Of a stretch of DNA of 64,000 nt, positions 54,385 through 64,000 are shown in pieces. Both the position numbers and the translations under genes were made by a program. The stretch comes from Taeniopygia guttata (taxonomy: Eukaryota > Chordata > Aves > Passeriformes > Estrildidae), in contig NC_133050.1 of the NCBI RefSeq assembly GCF_048771995.1, positions 7,302,501 through 7,366,500 on the forward strand, written 5' to 3'. A model generated the notes under the pieces. That model was not told the DNA's origin. It made no database searches and saw only the letters and a program-made list of their open reading frames with translations. Positions within the stretch are counted from its first letter, which is position 1. Every line of letters starts with the position of its first letter.

Positions 54385-55185
54385 AAGGCTCCTTATCAAC
54401 TTTATGGTCTTCTCTGGATTTGGGGAAGGAAATAAAACGTGCTGTGGCCAGTGATGGAGGAGAAAGTTGGAAGCTGGGGCAGCACTGGGAAGTGAAAATC
54501 TCTGCTTGAAGACCAAACCACTTCTGTGGCCGTGAAACCTCAGTAACTCCATTCCCACCTGCAGGGAGGGCAGGAATGAGTAAGAAAATAGATTTTCAGG
54601 TTCCTCTGAGGCTGAGCCACCTCTCAGCAAGGGCAGGAACCCCCAGGCAGGTGAATCATTCATTGCTCTCTGTCCTGGCCTCAACTTTTCCTTTTTAACC
54701 CATTCCTCGCTAATGAGCGTTTTCTCCAGAACCTATAAATAACTAATTCCAATTGCTTTTTGACCAAGTGGTCATTTAGTGGCTATTGCAGCACTCAGCT
54801 CATTCCAGGCTGTTTCCCACACCAGGGATGGGTGGTGAGGGATGAATCACGCTGGGGAAACCTTCACTTGTTTTACATTGCAGAAACTGGTTAATTGAGG
54901 CTGCTCCATGTTCCAAACCCTGCAGGATTTGATTTTATTTTGGTTCCAAAAATAGCAGCGGCTTTGAGAGCAGAAACATGCGGGGAAAACATGAACACAC
55001 AGGTCAGGTGGAAACCTGAGCCCCAAACAGGGTAAGGATTTGTTTCCCCCAGGAATTCACCCCATGTGCTCCTCCCAGCCCTGCAGGTGTTTTCCATGGA
55101 TTTCATGTTTCCTTGGCATTCCTCCAGCTCCAGGGATTAAATTATTATTCCAAACCCACAAGAAAACAGAGATGATGCCAGACCA
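54385..55185. other. Spacer, no gene seen
   Basis: Unique sequence without coding or promoter signal. Confidence 0.4.
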
Positions 55186-55189
55186 GCAT

Positions 55190-55560
55190 GGAATCCCAGA
55201 GCAATGCCAGAGAAAAGAGATCCCAGACCACCAAATCCAACCTGTGCCTGATCCCCAACTTCACACCCAGCCCATAGCACTGAGGGCCACCTCCAGGCTT
55301 TCCTTGGACACCTCCAGGGATGGTGGCTCCAAACCTCCCTGGACAGCCCTTTCCAAGGCCTGACCACACTTTTCCAAGAGGAAATTCCTCCCGATGTCCC
55401 CCCTGATCCTCCTTTCTTCTCAGCTGAGTCCACCCAGCTCCCACAGGAGTTCTCCAGACCCTTCTCCTGCTGCCCTAGCCCGTTCCCCAGCTCCGTTCCC
55501 TTCTCTGGACACACTCCAGCCCCTCAATGTCCCTCCTGACCATCGACCCAACCAATTTAA
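55190..55560 (-). mobile_element. CR1 LINE 3' fragment, long
   Basis: GAGGGCCACCTCCAGGCTTT, CCTTGGACACCTCCAGGGAT, AAGAGGAAATTCCTCCCGAT and CTTCTCTGGACACACTCCAG are antisense CR1. Confidence 0.9.
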
Positions 55561-55852
55561 TGGAGCAGTGACTGAAAACATCCAGGACTGTTCGATCAGC
55601 TTGAAACACAATTTTTATTGTCTTGCTGGAGGATGAAGCAGCAAAGCAAGAAGGGAACCATTCCCAGCAATTGGCAGAGGAAAGATAAACAGCTCAGAGC
55701 TCCTTAAACCGAGAGGTTTCATCCTAAGACTGCATCACCTCCGGCAGTTTTAGAAGGTTTTTCTTGGAGACAAGTGACAAAGCTGCACAGCTGCGAGCAC
55801 TGGGACGAGCTGGAAGGGGCAGGCGAGGAGCGAGCCGGTGCTGGATCCTGCC

Positions 55853-56182
55853 TCAGTACTTGGGGTAGCACGGGGGCAGCTTGCAGATGTTCTTGGTGAC
55901 CTGGGGGCAGACTGGGGGGCAGTAACGCTGCATTGGGGGGCAGCAGGGCTGCACTGGGGGGCAGTAACGCTGCACTGGGGGGCAGTAACGCTGCACTGGA
56001 GGGTAGCAGGGCTGCACTGGGGGGCAGCAGGGCGTCACATAGCTGAACTTCTGCACGGGCTGCCTCTGGATGGTGTAGTGGCACGACGGCCCCGAGTGGC
56101 AGGAGGAGCGGGATTCGTGGCAGGAGGAGCGGGATCTGTGGCAGGAGGACTCATAGTCATGGCAGGACCCACGGGAGCACAT
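55853..56182 (-). CDS. EDQM: EDQM paralogue A (glutamine-motif EDC protein)
   Basis: A single coding exon of 109 residues. The start MCSRGSCHDYESSCHRSRSS carries repeated SSCHxSRS units. The conserved block YTIQRQPVQKFSYVTPCC follows, then seven CPPVQ / RYCPPVQ units, and the end KNICKLPPCYPKY. Gln-rich SPRR-like repeats with terminal Lys suit transglutaminase cross-linking, and Cys adds disulfides. The number (EDQM1, 2 or 3) cannot be assigned here. The non-coding exon 1 begins at 56665 (donor GTAAGA); the acceptor is about 56195. GATAAAA is in the TATA position (56735-56740) with TGCCTCACACC upstream; AATAAA is at 55614-55619 (- strand). It is the first of three tandem copies and closest to the copy at 61.8 kb. 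Confidence 0.88.
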   Translation of the reverse strand: MCSRGSCHDYESSCHRSRSSCHESRSSCHSGPSCHYTIQRQPVQKFSYVTPCCPPVQPCYPPVQRYCPPVQRYCPPVQPCCPPMQRYCPPVCPQVTKNICKLPPCYPKY

Positions 56183-56664
56183 CGTCCTGGAGTTCTGGCA
56201 AAGCTGTTTGGAGCAAGGAATCAAGGTGGTGAGAGGAGACTCTGGTTCTCTTCCTATATTCCTCCTCTTTCTTTTTAATAATATTTTTTCTTGATATCTC
56301 CCATGAACTGTTTCTCACCCTTTTTCACTTGTCTAACCCACACTCAACACCCCCTCAATCCTGCCGGGTCTGCTGGGAGTGCTCTGGGAATTGGGGTGTG
56401 AAATTGGGTCCCTGTGAGTCAATTGGAGCCCCAGGAGCCCATCTGCCAAGTCCCAGTTCCAGCAGAGTTTGTGTCGCCGCAGGATCCCTCCAGGGGCTGC
56501 ACCTTTCCCAGGATTCCCGGGAATTCTTATTTTCCATCTGCCATTCCCCACCTCTCCCTCCCTCAGCACACGCAGGAGGCACTTCCCTAAATCCCAGCTC
56601 CCATGAGATCCATAAAAACCCCTCGTGGAGGTTTCAAGAACAGAAACTGCGAGGTTGGTCTTAC

Positions 56665-56772
56665 CCTCTTCAGCTGCAGCGAGAAGTTTCTGGAAGCGAA
56701 GGCGAGCGACTGCGGAGGACGGGGCTGAGGGAGCTTTTATCCTCTCCCGAGGTTACGCGGGGTGTGAGGCAC
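56665..56772 (-). promoter_or_regulatory. Promoter of EDQM paralogue A
   Basis: GATAAAA at 56735-56741 and GGTGCCTCACACC at about 56761-56773 (- strand). Confidence 0.6.
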
Positions 56773-56779
56773 CTCCTCA

Positions 56780-58055
56780 CGATGACACCTTAATTAATTC
56801 TGCGCTCAATCCCGCAGATGTTTGCACTTCCCCTGATTTTTAGGTGTTCCCTCCTTGACGCACCGGGCCCCGTCCCGCCGGTGATTCCTACGGCAGGGAT
56901 TTCGGAAGGACAGCTCTCTTCCCATTTCCTGGAGACTGACACTGATGTGACGGGTGTTAATTAGGGACGAGGGACACCCGGGATTGCATCAGGCACAGAA
57001 AGGTCTCAGAAACGCTGACTCCTGGGGTTGGTCTCCCGTTGGGTGCAGGTGACAGCTCAGGGTTTTAATTCCCCTGTTGCTGAGTGCCAAGAGGAAATGG
57101 GATTACCGCCTGCAATTCCTGGAGATGGCACAACGCTGGAAAATCCAGAGGGATCTCCTTGGGCTGGCAAGAAATAAAATGTTCCTGATTCTTCATGTGT
57201 CCCTCAGCTTGGCAGGTGACTGGGATGATCCCATCAAGTAGTTCCACGTGAATCACAGGTTATTAAAGAGAAAAACATCTGACCCTGAGCACTCTATGAG
57301 GTTTGAGAATAATAAATTTTCCCCATTCCTTGGTTTCTCTTTCCGTCTGTGATCCCTCACTTATTTTTTTTCACCTGACCCCACCAAGGGATTCAGAGAA
57401 GAGGAGCTGAAGTTTGAGCAAACATTGGGTTTTGTCATTACTCATGGAAGTTTGGGCACTAAAGCTGGATTTATGGCCCTGTTTGACTCAAAGTTTGAAA
57501 TGTAAAAAAACCAAACTCCTCAGCCTGGGAAAATATTGCCCATTAGAGCAATTCACTGACTGGGAAGGGAAGATCTCCCAGTCTGGGGGTGTCCCACAGC
57601 TGTTCTCCAGGGTAACGGCAGCCAATTCCTCGTGGGGAGTTTTGTGGAGCAAGGGAGGATGTCAGGAATTCCTCAGGGACATTTGGTGGCTCATGTGTGG
57701 GTCCCTCAGCAGCCGCCCAGGTGGCAAAGTGGGAGCTTGGGTGACAGTTCTCCTTTTGTCCACATTGATGTTCTCCAAAATCTTTCTACCTCCCCAAGAG
57801 CCTTCCAAAAACACCCAAAAAACGTCTCTGAACCTTTCAAATTCAGGGCCTGCTCAGGAAAACAGGATCTCAGCAGAGTTCCCATCATCCTTTGTTCACA
57901 GTTCTTTCACAGGAATTTCGACCTTCTCTTCTCAGAGGCTCAAAGGCTTTCAGATATTTGAATATTTATATCCAAGGTCTGAAATCGAGCTTGGAGTAAG
58001 TTATTGTATATTGAGAAGGAGCAGTGTGACCTATTTATTCACCTTCCATTTAATT
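56780..58055. other. Spacer, no gene seen
   Basis: Unique sequence between the first two EDQM genes. Open frames at 57.4-58.1 kb lack EDC composition and flanking splice signals. Confidence 0.4.
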
Positions 58056-58059
58056 TCCT

Positions 58060-58130
58060 GGAATCACTGAGGTGGGAAAATCCCTTCGAGATCATAGAGT
58101 CCAATCTTTGACCATCTCCCCCTTTCCTTT
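58060..58130 (-). mobile_element. CR1 LINE terminal fragment
   Basis: GGAATCACTGAGGTGGGAAA then ATCATAGAGTCCAATCTTTG is the antisense CR1 terminus. Confidence 0.7.
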
Positions 58131-58568
58131 ACTGACTTCCATTCATTCCCAAATGAACGTGGGAATTATTTGCCACCAACTATCGGGATACTTTGGAAAT
58201 GCAAAGAAATTTGAATTAAAAACCCCTGAAAAAATTGCAAAATTCAAATAAAAAGAGAATAAAGGAATTCAAAGGCAACGAGGGTCTCATGAATCAGATT
58301 TATTGTTTCCCACACCCAGATGAGTCTGAAACAGAAGTGCAAGGCAGAGAAAGATTCCCAACAAACAATTACACCCTGAATAATTAGAAAGGACATTTCC
58401 CGAATAATTGGCAAGAATAACACCATAAATGTTAATTAGGGGAACATTTCACCCCCACCAAGATCCCACATGGTGGAGACCCAGGGATTTCAGCGGGGAC
58501 GAGCCGAGCCGAGGTCGGGGTGTCCAAGGGAGGAGCCGGCGGCTCCGGCTGCCAGGGCTGGATCCTGT

Positions 58569-58895
58569 TCAGTACTTGGGACACGCCGGTGGAAGGTTCC
58601 AGATGTTCTTGGTGTACTGGGGGCAGTAGGGCACCTGGGGACAGCAGGGCACCTGGGGACAGTAGGGGACAGGGGGGCAGCAGGGGACAGGAGGACAGTA
58701 GCGCTGCACGGGGGGACAGCAGGGTGTCACGTAGGTGCATCTCTGCACCGGCTGCCTCTGGATGTCGCGGCAGGAGGGCTCCGGCTCGTGGCAGGAGGAG
58801 CGGGATCTGTGGCAGGAGAACCAGGATCTGTGGCAGGAGGAGCGGGACCCGCGGCAGGAGGAATCGTAGTCGTGGGAGGACTCGCGGGAGCACAT
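58569..58895 (-). CDS. EDQM: EDQM paralogue B
   Basis: A single coding exon of 108 residues: MCSRESSHDYDSSCRGSRSS, SSCHRSWFSCHRSRSSCHEP, then QRQPVQRCTYVTPCCPPVQR. In place of the CPPVQ repeats of copies A and C it has CCPPVPYCPQVPCCPQV units, and it ends KNIWNLPPACPKY with Trp where the others have Cys. It is therefore the most divergent of the three EDQM genes. The non-coding exon 1 begins at 59399 (donor GTGAGT); the acceptor is about 58908. ATATAAAA is at 59469-59476 and AATAAA at 58299-58304 (- strand). Confidence 0.88.
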   Translation of the reverse strand: MCSRESSHDYDSSCRGSRSSCHRSWFSCHRSRSSCHEPEPSCRDIQRQPVQRCTYVTPCCPPVQRYCPPVPCCPPVPYCPQVPCCPQVPYCPQYTKNIWNLPPACPKY

Positions 58896-59398
58896 CGTCC
58901 TGGAGTTCTGGCAGAGCTGGAGGGAAGAGAGAGATGGTCAGGCTGGGCCAGCCACCCCTTCCTGGGCTCTTCTTTGGGACTGGGATGGGAAATGTTTCCC
59001 TCTGTTTTGGGATGTACAGGACATGGGGACCTTCCCTTTGGAGGGCACTTCACGATGGTGCGGCTCTGAGGGGAATTTCCCTCCCAAGATGCTCCTGTTG
59101 GCTTTTCAAGGTAGAATTTCCCTCTAAAACTGCTCTGACTCGTCTGAGCTCTCTCTGCCTCCATCACCTGCCAGTCTGGGAGTGAATTCCTTGCTGGCTC
59201 CCAAGGACTCCCTGTCTTTGCAGGTCTGCTCCTGCTTTTCTGCCATCCCACCCATGAGCAAACCAAGCACTCCTTGTGTCTGTTCAGACACCCAGTCATC
59301 AAAAACAAGGAATTTCTAAGACAAAGGCAAGGTCTAAACTCAGAACTCTGTGAACTTCTGCTGCTCAAGAGTAGATAAATCAACATAATCCAACTCAC

Positions 59399-59505
59399 CC
59401 TTGGCTGGAGCAAGAGGAAGAGTTCAGGGAGCTGATGCTGAGTGAAGGATGGACAGGGGATGCCGGACTTTTATATCTCCCAAAGGGTTGTCCTGGAATT
59501 AGGCA
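59399..59505 (-). promoter_or_regulatory. Promoter of EDQM paralogue B
   Basis: ATATAAAA at 59469-59476 and ATGCCTAATTCCAGGACAAC (- strand) at about 59486-59505, a variant of the shared element. Confidence 0.65.
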
Positions 59506-59514
59506 TCTCTTGGC

Positions 59515-60935
59515 AATGCTGACACAAACCCTCATATTCATATTTATCTCCTGTGTCTTGTTTTTAGCATTTCCGACTCGACGCAGTCAGGAAAAAACCA
59601 ACGATGACTTTTTCCTCAGCACTTTAATAAGTGAGGAATTTCCCAATCTGCTTAGAAGGGAATTCTAGAGGCAGTTGCATATTCCTGTGGCAAAAATGAA
59701 CCTATCCCTGGAGTTATTAAGTGATTTGTCGTTGGGCAACTGGGATTGCATCAACTCTGGCAGGTTGACTCCTTCCCCGCGTGCTGCCCCTGGTTCTCTG
59801 TGGCAGAGTCACATTTTGATTGATAGTTTTCCCCCCTGACACAAGGGACTGTAATTAACAGCCACAGCTCTCAGGGACTTCATTAGAGGGAGGTCCTGGT
59901 GACTACCTGGGACCCAACGCCTCGACTCCGGAGGTGACTCCAGAATGACGTCCCCAATCCCAGATTTTTCCGTTCCGTTTGCCAACCGTCAGCTGTTTTT
60001 TCTGTTTGTGCCACAATATTTTCCTGCTCGTGCTCCTCCTGGATGGAGGGGGTTTCAAATCCTCAGCAGGAAGGGTTTGTGGGGGGATTTTACCTGTTTT
60101 CAGCCCCCAGTTTCTGTGGGGTCCCATTTCATTTAAGCGGTTTTGTAATTTTTATTCTTTCCTGCATTTTGCTCTTTGGTCCCAAGTTTCTCTCAGAGCA
60201 GCCCAAGGTTTTAGGACAATAAAATGGGTACAATGGGTGATTGTCCCTTTCCTGTGACTTTTATCCAGGTGAGAGACACAGGAACAATTCAGGGATCGGG
60301 GAATGAGGTGATCTTTAGGGTCCCTCCCAACCCAAACTGTTTTAGGATTCTATGAATATTTTTATTTATTTGTCAGGCCATGGTTCAGAAACCCAACAGC
60401 TTTTAGGAAAATCTTTTAGAGCTTAGGAAAATCTGAAGTCTTCTGGAAGCTGCTGTGATGGAGAAATGTTTCATCTGGGTGGATAAAACTCTTTTCTGGG
60501 GGAGGCCCTTGAGTCAATTCTCCGTCAGGCAGGAGGAATCCATGGAATCAGGGAATCACAGAATGACTTGGGTTGGAAGGGACATTAAAGATAATCTCAC
60601 TCAACTCCCAGGGTCATTAATTCAAGCTGAGTCTGGCTGCTGAGCTCTTGGGGAAGCTGATGCAGCCACAGAGCCTGTTCTGGAACCGGTGTCTCAGCTG
60701 GACTGGGAGATAAGGAAAGCCTGAGGTTGTCAAAAGTCCAGAGAGATTTCACACTTATTTTAAGCGCCTGCAATTGTCGCTGAAAACAGTAATTTGGAGC
60801 TCAGTGAAAGAAGGAGGGCTAGGAGAAGCCACGAGGTGCTTATTTGCATTTATTAGACACCTCAAAATGTTTGTGACTCTGAGTCAGAGGGACAAACGAA
60901 GTGTGAGGAGCTGCTGAGGAGGGGACCAGTTCCCT
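59515..60935. other. Spacer with two small CR1 tails
   Basis: A sense CR1 tail fragment lies at about 60285-60355 (GTCCCTCCCAACCCAAACTG) and an antisense one at about 60545-60615 (GACTTGGGTTGGAAGGGACA). No gene is seen. Confidence 0.5.
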
Positions 60936-60939
60936 CCAG

Positions 60940-61155
60940 TGGAATCCTGGAACGGGCTGGATGGGGAGGGACCTTAAAGATCTCCAGTGCCACCCCTGCC
61001 ATGGCAGGAACACCTCCCACTGTCCCAGGGTGCTCCAAACCCCTCCAGCCTGGCCTTGGACACTTCCAGACATCCTTGGAATTGCCTGTGCCAGGGGCCC
61101 ATAAGCCTCCTGGGAGCAGTTCCTTCTGGATATAAATGCATAAATACATATTCTG
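60940..61155 (-). mobile_element. CR1 LINE 3' fragment
   Basis: CACCTCCCACTGTCCCAGGG, CCTCCAGCCTGGCCTTGGAC and CCTCCTGGGAGCAGTTCCTT are antisense CR1. Confidence 0.85.
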
Positions 61156-61640
61156 TCTATCAATATGTGAATAAATAGGGTGCAGATGGGCTCCCTGAGT
61201 GTTAAGCTGCTCCAGAAATGCCTCTGGAATTTCTGGCTTTTATTATTTCAAAATTTTAGGGACATTTTGTGATCATCTTGAGGAGAAAAGAGCGAGAAGT
61301 GGCGATTAAAAAGTCAGAGGTAACAATTATTCTGAAGAAAAAAGACCAAAGAATAAAGAGACCATGAACTTCTTTTACTTTTGGAAATCAAATTTTATTA
61401 TTTTAGAGGCTGTCAAATGGGTGAAAAGCAGCAGGAATCATTCCCAGCTTCATGGAAAGCAACCTGAGCGGGGTCCTGCGTGCTGAGCAAATTAAACCGA
61501 ATAGGAGCAAAACCAAATCTAACCACGGCCGAGGAACTCGTGGATCAAATTAAAAATGGGAATAAAGAACCATCGACTGAAGCTTTAGGCATGGAGAGCA
61601 TCCAAGGCAGGAGCGATCCAGTGCATCCCAGACCCTGCCC

Positions 61641-61931
61641 TCAGTACTTGGGGTAGCACTGGGGCAGCTTGCAGATGTTCTTGGTGACCTGGGGGCAGAC
61701 TGGGGGGCAGTAACGCTGCACTGGGGGGCAGCAGGGCTGCACTGGGGGGCAGTAACGCTGCACTGGAGGGTAGCAGGGCTGCACCTGGGGGCAGCAGGGC
61801 GTCACGTAGCTGAACTTCTGCACGGGCTGCCTCTGGATGGAGTAGTGGCACGAGAGGCCCGAGTCGTGGCAGGAGGAGCGGGATTCATGGCACGAGGTCT
61901 CGTGGCTGTGGCAGGTGCGGCGGGAACACAT
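61641..61931 (-). CDS. EDQM: EDQM paralogue C
   Basis: A single coding exon of 96 residues: MCSRRTCHSHETSCHESRSS, then YSIQRQPVQKFSYVTPCCPQ, five CPPVQ-type units and KNICKLPQCYPKY. It is nearly identical to copy A from the RQPVQ block to the end but has fewer repeats. The non-coding exon 1 begins at 62451 (donor GTGAGT); two acceptors are possible (about 61937 or 61954). TATAAAA is at 62520-62526, with ATGAGGCA 24 bp upstream; AATAAA is at 61394-61399 (- strand). The role is expected to match the other EDQM genes: an SPRR-like cornified envelope precursor. Confidence 0.88.
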   Translation of the reverse strand: MCSRRTCHSHETSCHESRSSCHDSGLSCHYSIQRQPVQKFSYVTPCCPQVQPCYPPVQRYCPPVQPCCPPVQRYCPPVCPQVTKNICKLPQCYPKY

Positions 61932-62450
61932 CGTCCTGGAGAGGTGGCAGAGCTGGAGGGAAGAGAGGAATGGTCACAGCCGCACGAGCTTATAGATATT
62001 TGTTCTGGGATTCCCCATTCTCTTCCTGATTTCCAGTTCTTCAGGGGTGAGAAAGCGGGGTCAGTGTTGTTGGGAGATGCTTTAATCCCTCACTAAACCC
62101 AGCAACTCTTACGGATGGGACTTGATTTCCAGAGAAAAGTTGGTCCAAACATCAATTTCCCAAGAGCAGCTCCAGACCCTCTGGTTCCTCCTGTTTGGAA
62201 GTCCCTTTTCCACAAAACCCTCTGTCTGTATTTTCTACCCTTTCTGTTATTTTGGTTTGGCTTGAGTCTCTGCTCAAGGCCTTTATTGTCATTTGTTTCA
62301 ATAATTTGCTCTTGTGGGTAACAAGAACTTGGTCTCCAGCACGACCAAGATGCGGAGGTGAGGAGGGAGCGTCCAATACTCCAATTCTACCCAAACTGGT
62401 GGGAAAACATTCCTAAAGAAACGCCAGGGGAAGAGAAAAATTGGACTCAC

Positions 62451-62560
62451 CCTTCCAGCAGTGGGGATGGAGCTGTTTTGGAGCAGATCAGCGAGTGAAG
62501 GAAACTGGGATGGGAAACCTTTTATACTTTTCCACAGGGTTATCTGGGCCATGAGGCATC
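62451..62560 (-). promoter_or_regulatory. Promoter of EDQM paralogue C
   Basis: TATAAAA at 62520-62526 and GGATGCCTCATGGCCCAGAT at about 62541-62560 (- strand), a clear copy of the shared element. Confidence 0.68.
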
Positions 62561-62564
62561 CCTA

Positions 62565-63010
62565 ATTACAGATCCCAGCCCATTTCTATCCACTGCGTTC
62601 AGCTTCCCGTATTTTCCCTTTGATGCTCTCTGCTTTTAGCATTGTAATTATTAATAGCTCATTAATTCCTTCACCTCCCTATGAACGAGATTGGAAGGAA
62701 TTTCACGTGAAGTGACCAATGGATCTGCTCATGGACAACGTGGATCAGGCAGAAGAGGTGTTTGTAATCCCAGATTCCTCAGGGTCACGTGGACCAGGAG
62801 CTCCATGTGACCGACCTCCATGTGAAAGAATAATTATTGATGTTAATCCCTGCGGATTAGGTTTAGGGCAGGAATTCTGCAGGGGAATTGCACAATGGGG
62901 CCGGATATCTCAATCAGAGGTTTGCATTAGCTCAAATCTATCCTTCACTGGTCATTCCAATCTGCCTGCCTGGTTTGGTCCAGCAAGGATTTCTCCTCCA
63001 GGTGCCCACC
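62565..63010. other. Upstream flank of EDQM C, no gene seen
   Basis: AT-rich unique sequence with no coding signal. Confidence 0.4.
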
Positions 63011-63014
63011 AAAA

Positions 63015-63345
63015 CCATAGGTCCTGCCACCAAACCTGCCCCAGCGTGGGTTCCTGTCCATGGGGTCACAGATTCTGCCACCAAACCTGCCCCAGAGTGG
63101 GTTCCTGTCCATAGTCCACAGGTTCTTCACCAAACCTGCCCCAGAGTGGGTTCCTGTCCATGGGGTCACAGATTCTGCCACCAAACCTGCCCCAGAGTGG
63201 GTTCCTGTCCATAGCCAACAGGTTCTTCACCAAACCTGCCCCAGAGTGGGTTCCTGTCCATGGGGTCACAGATTCTGCCACCAAACCTGCCCCAGAGTGG
63301 GTTCCTGTCCATAGCCCACAGGTTCTGCCACCTCTGTGGATCCCC
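63015..63345. repeat. 50-bp minisatellite in alternating dimers
   Basis: About six units CCAAACCTGCCCCAGAGTGG plus GTTCCTGTCCAT, alternating between a GGGGTCACAGATTCTGCCA linker and an AGTCCACAGGTTCTTCA linker, so the higher-order period is about 100 bp. Confidence 0.93.
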
Positions 63346-63479
63346 ATCCACCAAAACCTGGCCAAGCAAACCCAGCCTGAGGCTTCAGGTGCTGTTTCAG
63401 TCTGGTTTTGCACCCTGATGTGGTGTTGGGGGCAGTGGTGTCAAATGCCAGGACAGGATGGTTTGGGGTGAACAGAATC

Positions 63480-63640
63480 CCAGATTTCCGGAATCACTGA
63501 TGTTGGAAAAGATCTCCAAGACCGCTGAGCCCAACCTTTGACCACCCCCCAACTTGTCAAGCAGACCAGAGCACTGAGTGCCACGTCCAGGTGTTCTTTG
63601 GACACCTCCAGGATGGCCCAAGCTCTGCTCACCCTCCCAG
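63480..63640 (-). mobile_element. CR1 LINE 3' fragment
   Basis: CGGAATCACTGATGTTGGAA, GAGCCCAACCTTTGACCACC and GTGCCACGTCCAGGTGTTCT are antisense CR1. Confidence 0.88.
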
Positions 63641-64000
63641 AGGTGTTTTGGTTATTTTCCCTTCTGATTTTACTCAGAACTTTTTATTTTAGCCAGGACA
63701 GAGTGCTGCTGTTGCTGTCCTGCTTCCAGCACTTCTGGAATGATCTCCGGGATGATGAGACAGGGATGGAGACACAAACACAACAGTGTGATGTAGGAGA
63801 CACTTCAGAACGTGGATTTTCCCGTGAATCACGGGTGAACTTTGGTCTCCCATGCCTGGGTACAAGTCATGCCCATCCAACCCATCAATTACATCTTCTT
63901 GTCCCATAAAAGGCAGGAATGTGTCAACACTGGGATGGCACCGGGGATTAGGTGTGAGGCACGAGGGATTTGGGGTGATGCTCTGCTGACTCACCGGGAT
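63641..64000. other. Window end, possible edge of the next gene
   Basis: The - strand reads CCCG|GTGAGTCAGCA at 63983-63998, a good splice donor, and GTGAGGCAC lies at about 63954. These could belong to another - strand EDC gene beyond the window, but nothing coding is visible. Confidence 0.3.

Noticed and set aside
57414-58070. 218-codon + strand frame between EDQM genes
   Set aside because: Mixed composition, no splice or promoter signals, on the strand opposite to all neighbouring genes, and it ends in a CR1 fragment.
63898-64000. CATAAAAGG near 63905 as a + strand TATA box
   Set aside because: No coding exon follows within the window and nearby genes are all on the - strand.

Overview
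The window looks like avian nuclear DNA from the epidermal differentiation complex (EDC), the S100 and cornified-envelope gene cluster that sits on a GC-rich microchromosome in birds (chromosome 25 in chicken). The evidence is the gene content: S100 genes with the usual two-coding-exon layout, then bird EDC proteins recognisable by their motifs (KKLIQQ = EDKM, WYDP = EDWM, CCDPCQ repeats = EDCRP, RQPVQ / CPPVQ = EDQM). Numerous CR1 LINE 3' ends, avian-type LTR fossils and dense minisatellites agree with this. A songbird is plausible but is inference.

Layout. Positions 1-18.6 kb hold five S100 genes, all on the + strand: an S100A4-like gene (1.1-2.6 kb), S100A4 (4.5-5.4 kb), a calgranulin-like S100 with a long His-rich tail (8.8-10 kb), a second calgranulin-like S100 (12.3-14.6 kb) and the MRP126/S100A9 orthologue (17.1-18.5 kb). 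Large tandem arrays separate them and fill introns, including a 1.2-kb CCCTGT array and a degenerate telomere-like tract. EDKM (22.8-24.3 kb, + strand) follows; its coding exon and intron phase look S100-derived. The strand then switches, and every later gene is on the - strand: a loricrin-like pseudogene invaded by an ERV (25.7-26.5 kb), two short Gly/Ser/Cys loricrin-like genes (28 and 32 kb), EDWM (35 kb), a Pro/Cys-rich gene (38.5 kb), two small MPN-start Cys-rich paralogues (41.7 and 46 kb), EDCRP (50-51.3 kb) and three EDQM paralogues (56, 58.7 and 61.8 kb).

The - strand genes share one design: a TATA-like box, a short non-coding exon 1, one intron, and a single coding exon that starts a few bases to about 40 bases after the acceptor and ends in a Cys/Pro/Gln-rich tail. 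Seven of them also share a TGCCTCAT-like element 21-25 bp upstream of the TATA box. The products are expected to be cross-linked by transglutaminase and disulfides into cornified envelopes of skin, scale, claw, beak and feather. The S100 products are calcium and metal binding signalling or antimicrobial proteins of the same epithelia and of granulocytes. No RNA gene, CRISPR array or bacterial-type element was seen.
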